From: a bacterium UBP11_UBA4055
GTDB lineage: Bacteria; UBA4055
Direction of reading: 5' to 3'
NCBI GenBank assembly: GCA_002382735.1
Contig: DFZN01000002.1
Span: 15,420 to 58,535, forward strand
DNA: 43,116 nt
Shown: piece by piece, positions 41,416 to 43,116 of the stretch
How the letters are laid out: each line of letters begins with the position of its first letter
Position numbering within the stretch: position 1 is the first letter of the stretch
The notes under the pieces: model-generated
Told to the model about the DNA's origin: nothing
The model's input: only the letters and a program-made list of their open reading frames with translations
Databases searched by the model: none
Translations under genes and position numbers: made by a program

Positions 41416-42695
41416 ATTTCCTCCAGACCAGTTGCGCTGCAGATATTTTTTGCCTTGTGAACTGTTTCAGCATACTCGCTTTGCGGATCGGAAAAAAGAG
41501 TTATTCCCCCGCCGACATTGAATGAGATGCTGCCTTTATTGTAGAACAGAGTGCGTATCATTATATTAATGTCCATATTCCCGTTAAAGCAGACATAACC
41601 AAAATTCCCTGTATAAAGTCCTCTTCCGGTTCCTTCAAGCTCCTCAATTATCTGACATGCCCGTATTTTCGGGCAGCCGGAGATAGAACCTCCCGGGAAC
41701 AGTGCCCTTATAATCTCAAAGAAACTGCCGGTACGGAGCCTGCCCGAAATATCCGAATAAAGATGATACACATTTTTCAGCTTCATAACTATCGGAAAAT
41801 CTTCAACTTTCACATCGGAGCAGATCTTATTCATATCGTTCCTGATGAGATCGACTATCATGGCCAGTTCGGCGAGTTCTTTTTTTGAGCCTAAAAGCTC
41901 TTTCAGATTTAAAAGGTCAGTTTCATAATCATCAGATCTCGGAGCCGTTCCTTTTATCGGGGAGGATTTGAGTATCGAATTTTCTATCTTAAAAAATCTT
42001 TCCGGGCTTGTAGATATCACATAATTTTCACCGTATTTTGCAAAAACACCGAATTCTATCAAATTGGAATCTTTCAGCCTCAGGGCAAGTTCAAAGGGAG
42101 AAAATGTGGTCTCAGCCGAGATCTTTCTGGTCAGATTGGCCTGATATAAGTCGCCTGAAAGAATATAATTTCTGATCATTTCCACTTTTTTTTCGAACTC
42201 GAGCTTAGTTAATGAACTTCCGGAATATTTAGAGCAGCCGCCTTTTAATTTTTCAGGTGCTTGATCAAAGATCTTATCCGGATCAATGGCTTTATATTTG
42301 AACGGAAGATCCAGTTTTAAGGTCTTCAGTACAGAATGGTCGGAATTGTCAGCCGTTATGTAATATTCGAACACCCTGAATTCGACCTCAGGCATCAGAT
42401 CTTCGTGCACATTCCCGAACAATCCCTTCTCTTCAAGCCTGTCTTTGTGATCATAAGCGATATGGCCTATTACGAGAGGAAATTCTGAATCGGTTTTGTT
42501 CTCATTGAGGAATCTGTCCAGAGATAATATGTCGGTGAAAGTCATTACGGGGTTGATTCCTAAGATATTTTTTCCGTAACTTTCGTCGCCGGCGGAAGTG
42601 AAGAGACAGACGCCATCGTATTTTTCTACAAGAGTAAAAAGCAGTTCGAAGTCCCATGACACTTTTTGAGTATGTGAATTAAGACCGATCTTCAA
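41385..42695 (-). CDS. pabB: Aminodeoxychorismate synthase component I
   Basis: A 436-residue chorismate-binding enzyme. The C-terminal catalytic half has LYQANLTRKI, the SPIKGTAPR lysine motif that separates PabB from most TrpE proteins, IVDLIRNDMNKIC, GGSISGCPKIRACQII and VGGGITLFSDP. With the glutamine amidotransferase it converts chorismate to aminodeoxychorismate for folate. The start appears to be TTG 42695, with GGAAATG shortly upstream and a 17-base overlap with pabA; pabC overlaps its end. Confidence 0.92.
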   Translation of the reverse strand: MKIGLNSHTQKVSWDFELLFTLVEKYDGVCLFTSAGDESYGKNILGINPVMTFTDILSLDRFLNENKTDSEFPLVIGHIAYDHKDRLEEKGLFGNVHEDLMPEVEFRVFEYYITADNSDHSVLKTLKLDLPFKYKAIDPDKIFDQAPEKLKGGCSKYSGSSLTKLEFEKKVEMIRNYILSGDLYQANLTRKISAETTFSPFELALRLKDSNLIEFGVFAKYGENYVISTSPERFFKIENSILKSSPIKGTAPRSDDYETDLLNLKELLGSKKELAELAMIVDLIRNDMNKICSDVKVEDFPIVMKLKNVYHLYSDISGRLRTGSFFEIIRALFPGGSISGCPKIRACQIIEELEGTGRGLYTGNFGYVCFNGNMDINIMIRTLFYNKGSISFNVGGGITLFSDPQSEYAETVHKAKNICSATGLEEIWEEKSFLTE

Positions 42696-43116
42696 AGTGC
42701 ATTTCCATAAAATTTGATATAAGCTCGTCTCCCGAATTTGTCAGAAAGCTTTCCGTATGAAACTGGAATCCGGCAAAAGGGAGCTCTTTGTGCTCAAGGG
42801 ACATAACATTTCCTGTCTCTTTCTCGAACGATGTGAAAACAAGGCCGTTCATTTCTTTTATTCCCTGTCCAATGTTAACTAAACCAAGTGAGTTGTACCT
42901 TACGGCTGTAAAAGTATCCGGAATGTTCTTAAAAAGTCTGCAGCCTGAATGAATTATTTCAACTGCCGAACCGTGAACGGGGTTTCTTATTCTGTCAACT
43001 TTTAATCCGTAATATCCCGCGAGGAACTGCATTCCGAGGCATATACCCAGCACGGGGATCTTTTCCGGAATAATTCTTTTTTTAAATAAGCTTTTTAGAA
43101 CTCCGGTCTCTTTCCA
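42679..43116 (-). CDS. pabA: Glutamine amidotransferase component of aminodeoxychorismate synthase, 5' end cut by the window
   Basis: The frame is open to the right-hand window edge, so the start and about the first 45-50 residues are missing; the visible 145 residues form the rest of a class I glutamine amidotransferase. The nucleophile Cys is in PVLGICLGMQFLAG, and the His-Glu pair is in FQFHTESFLT, where many relatives have HPES. RYNSLGLVN is the usual middle motif. It supplies ammonia to PabB; TrpG is the alternative name, but the pabB and pabC neighbours favour PabA. Confidence 0.9.
   Translation of the reverse strand, partial: WKETGVLKSLFKKRIIPEKIPVLGICLGMQFLAGYYGLKVDRIRNPVHGSAVEIIHSGCRLFKNIPDTFTAVRYNSLGLVNIGQGIKEMNGLVFTSFEKETGNVMSLEHKELPFAGFQFHTESFLTNSGDELISNFMEMHFEDRS

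Overview
The window reads as a chromosomal segment of a Gram-negative, probably anaerobic bacterium. The Gram-negative reading rests on many lipobox lipoproteins, a GT9 heptosyltransferase-like enzyme, separate RfaE1 and RfaE2 genes for ADP-heptose, and an MltC-like transglycosylase. The anaerobic reading rests on a tungsten-type aldehyde:ferredoxin oxidoreductase homologue. Base composition is AT-leaning, coding density is very high, genes overlap often and TTG starts are common. A member of an FCB-type candidate phylum would fit, partly because the TPR lipoprotein at 37911 has the CAYYN..(F/Y)NAK start seen in such groups, but I cannot assign a taxon from sequence alone.

Layout. 3-1497: tail of a YhcG/DUF1016 nuclease gene overlapping an ORF that holds only the target-recognition and C-terminal part of a type ISP restriction-modification enzyme, with a markedly AT-rich centre. 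1557-6968 (+): MscS channel, HD phosphohydrolase, AOR-family enzyme, TfoX-N protein, small lipoprotein, AI-2E-family transporter. 12887-6963 (-): MltC-like transglycosylase, GreA, YebC, RuvC, RuvA and CopA. CopA is split by a frameshift at an A9 run right after its metal-binding domain. 13151-14716 (+): cold shock protein with a strong terminator, GT9 glycosyltransferase, small membrane protein. 15332-14781 (-): Spy/CpxP-like periplasmic protein. 15455-16618 (+): class III aminotransferase carrying a perfect 26-bp palindrome. 24190-16629 (-): sugar aminotransferase, polyprenyl-P-type glycosyltransferase, UDP-GlcNAc 2-epimerase-like protein, NatB/NatA ABC exporter, 62-residue protein, BirA, Pcm, and a DUF368 (PopT) polyprenyl-phosphate transporter.

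24300-32646 (+): U32/RlhA-like protein, class V aminotransferase fold protein, TPR protein, inositol-phosphatase family enzyme, methyltransferase, DUF445 protein, an NlpC/P60-like protein lacking all catalytic residues, and a GT4 glycosyltransferase. 32722-39692 (+): CDP-alcohol phosphatidyltransferase with a large extracytoplasmic extension, HAD phosphatase, RfaE1, RfaE2, acyl-activating enzyme and a TPR lipoprotein. This looks like a membrane-lipid plus ADP-heptose supply locus. 39724-40577 (+): two small lipoproteins, the second behind a near-consensus sigma70 promoter. 43116-40606 (-): pabA (cut by the window edge), pabB, pabC for p-aminobenzoate and folate.

The most interesting signal is the copA frameshift. 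In the zero frame the ribosome would make a free 79-residue copper-chaperone-like domain. A -1 slip on A AAA AAG (the dnaX-type heptamer) would give the complete Cu(I) ATPase. No tRNA, rRNA, CRISPR array, insertion sequence or prophage was seen, and no gene-free stretch exceeds 300 bases.
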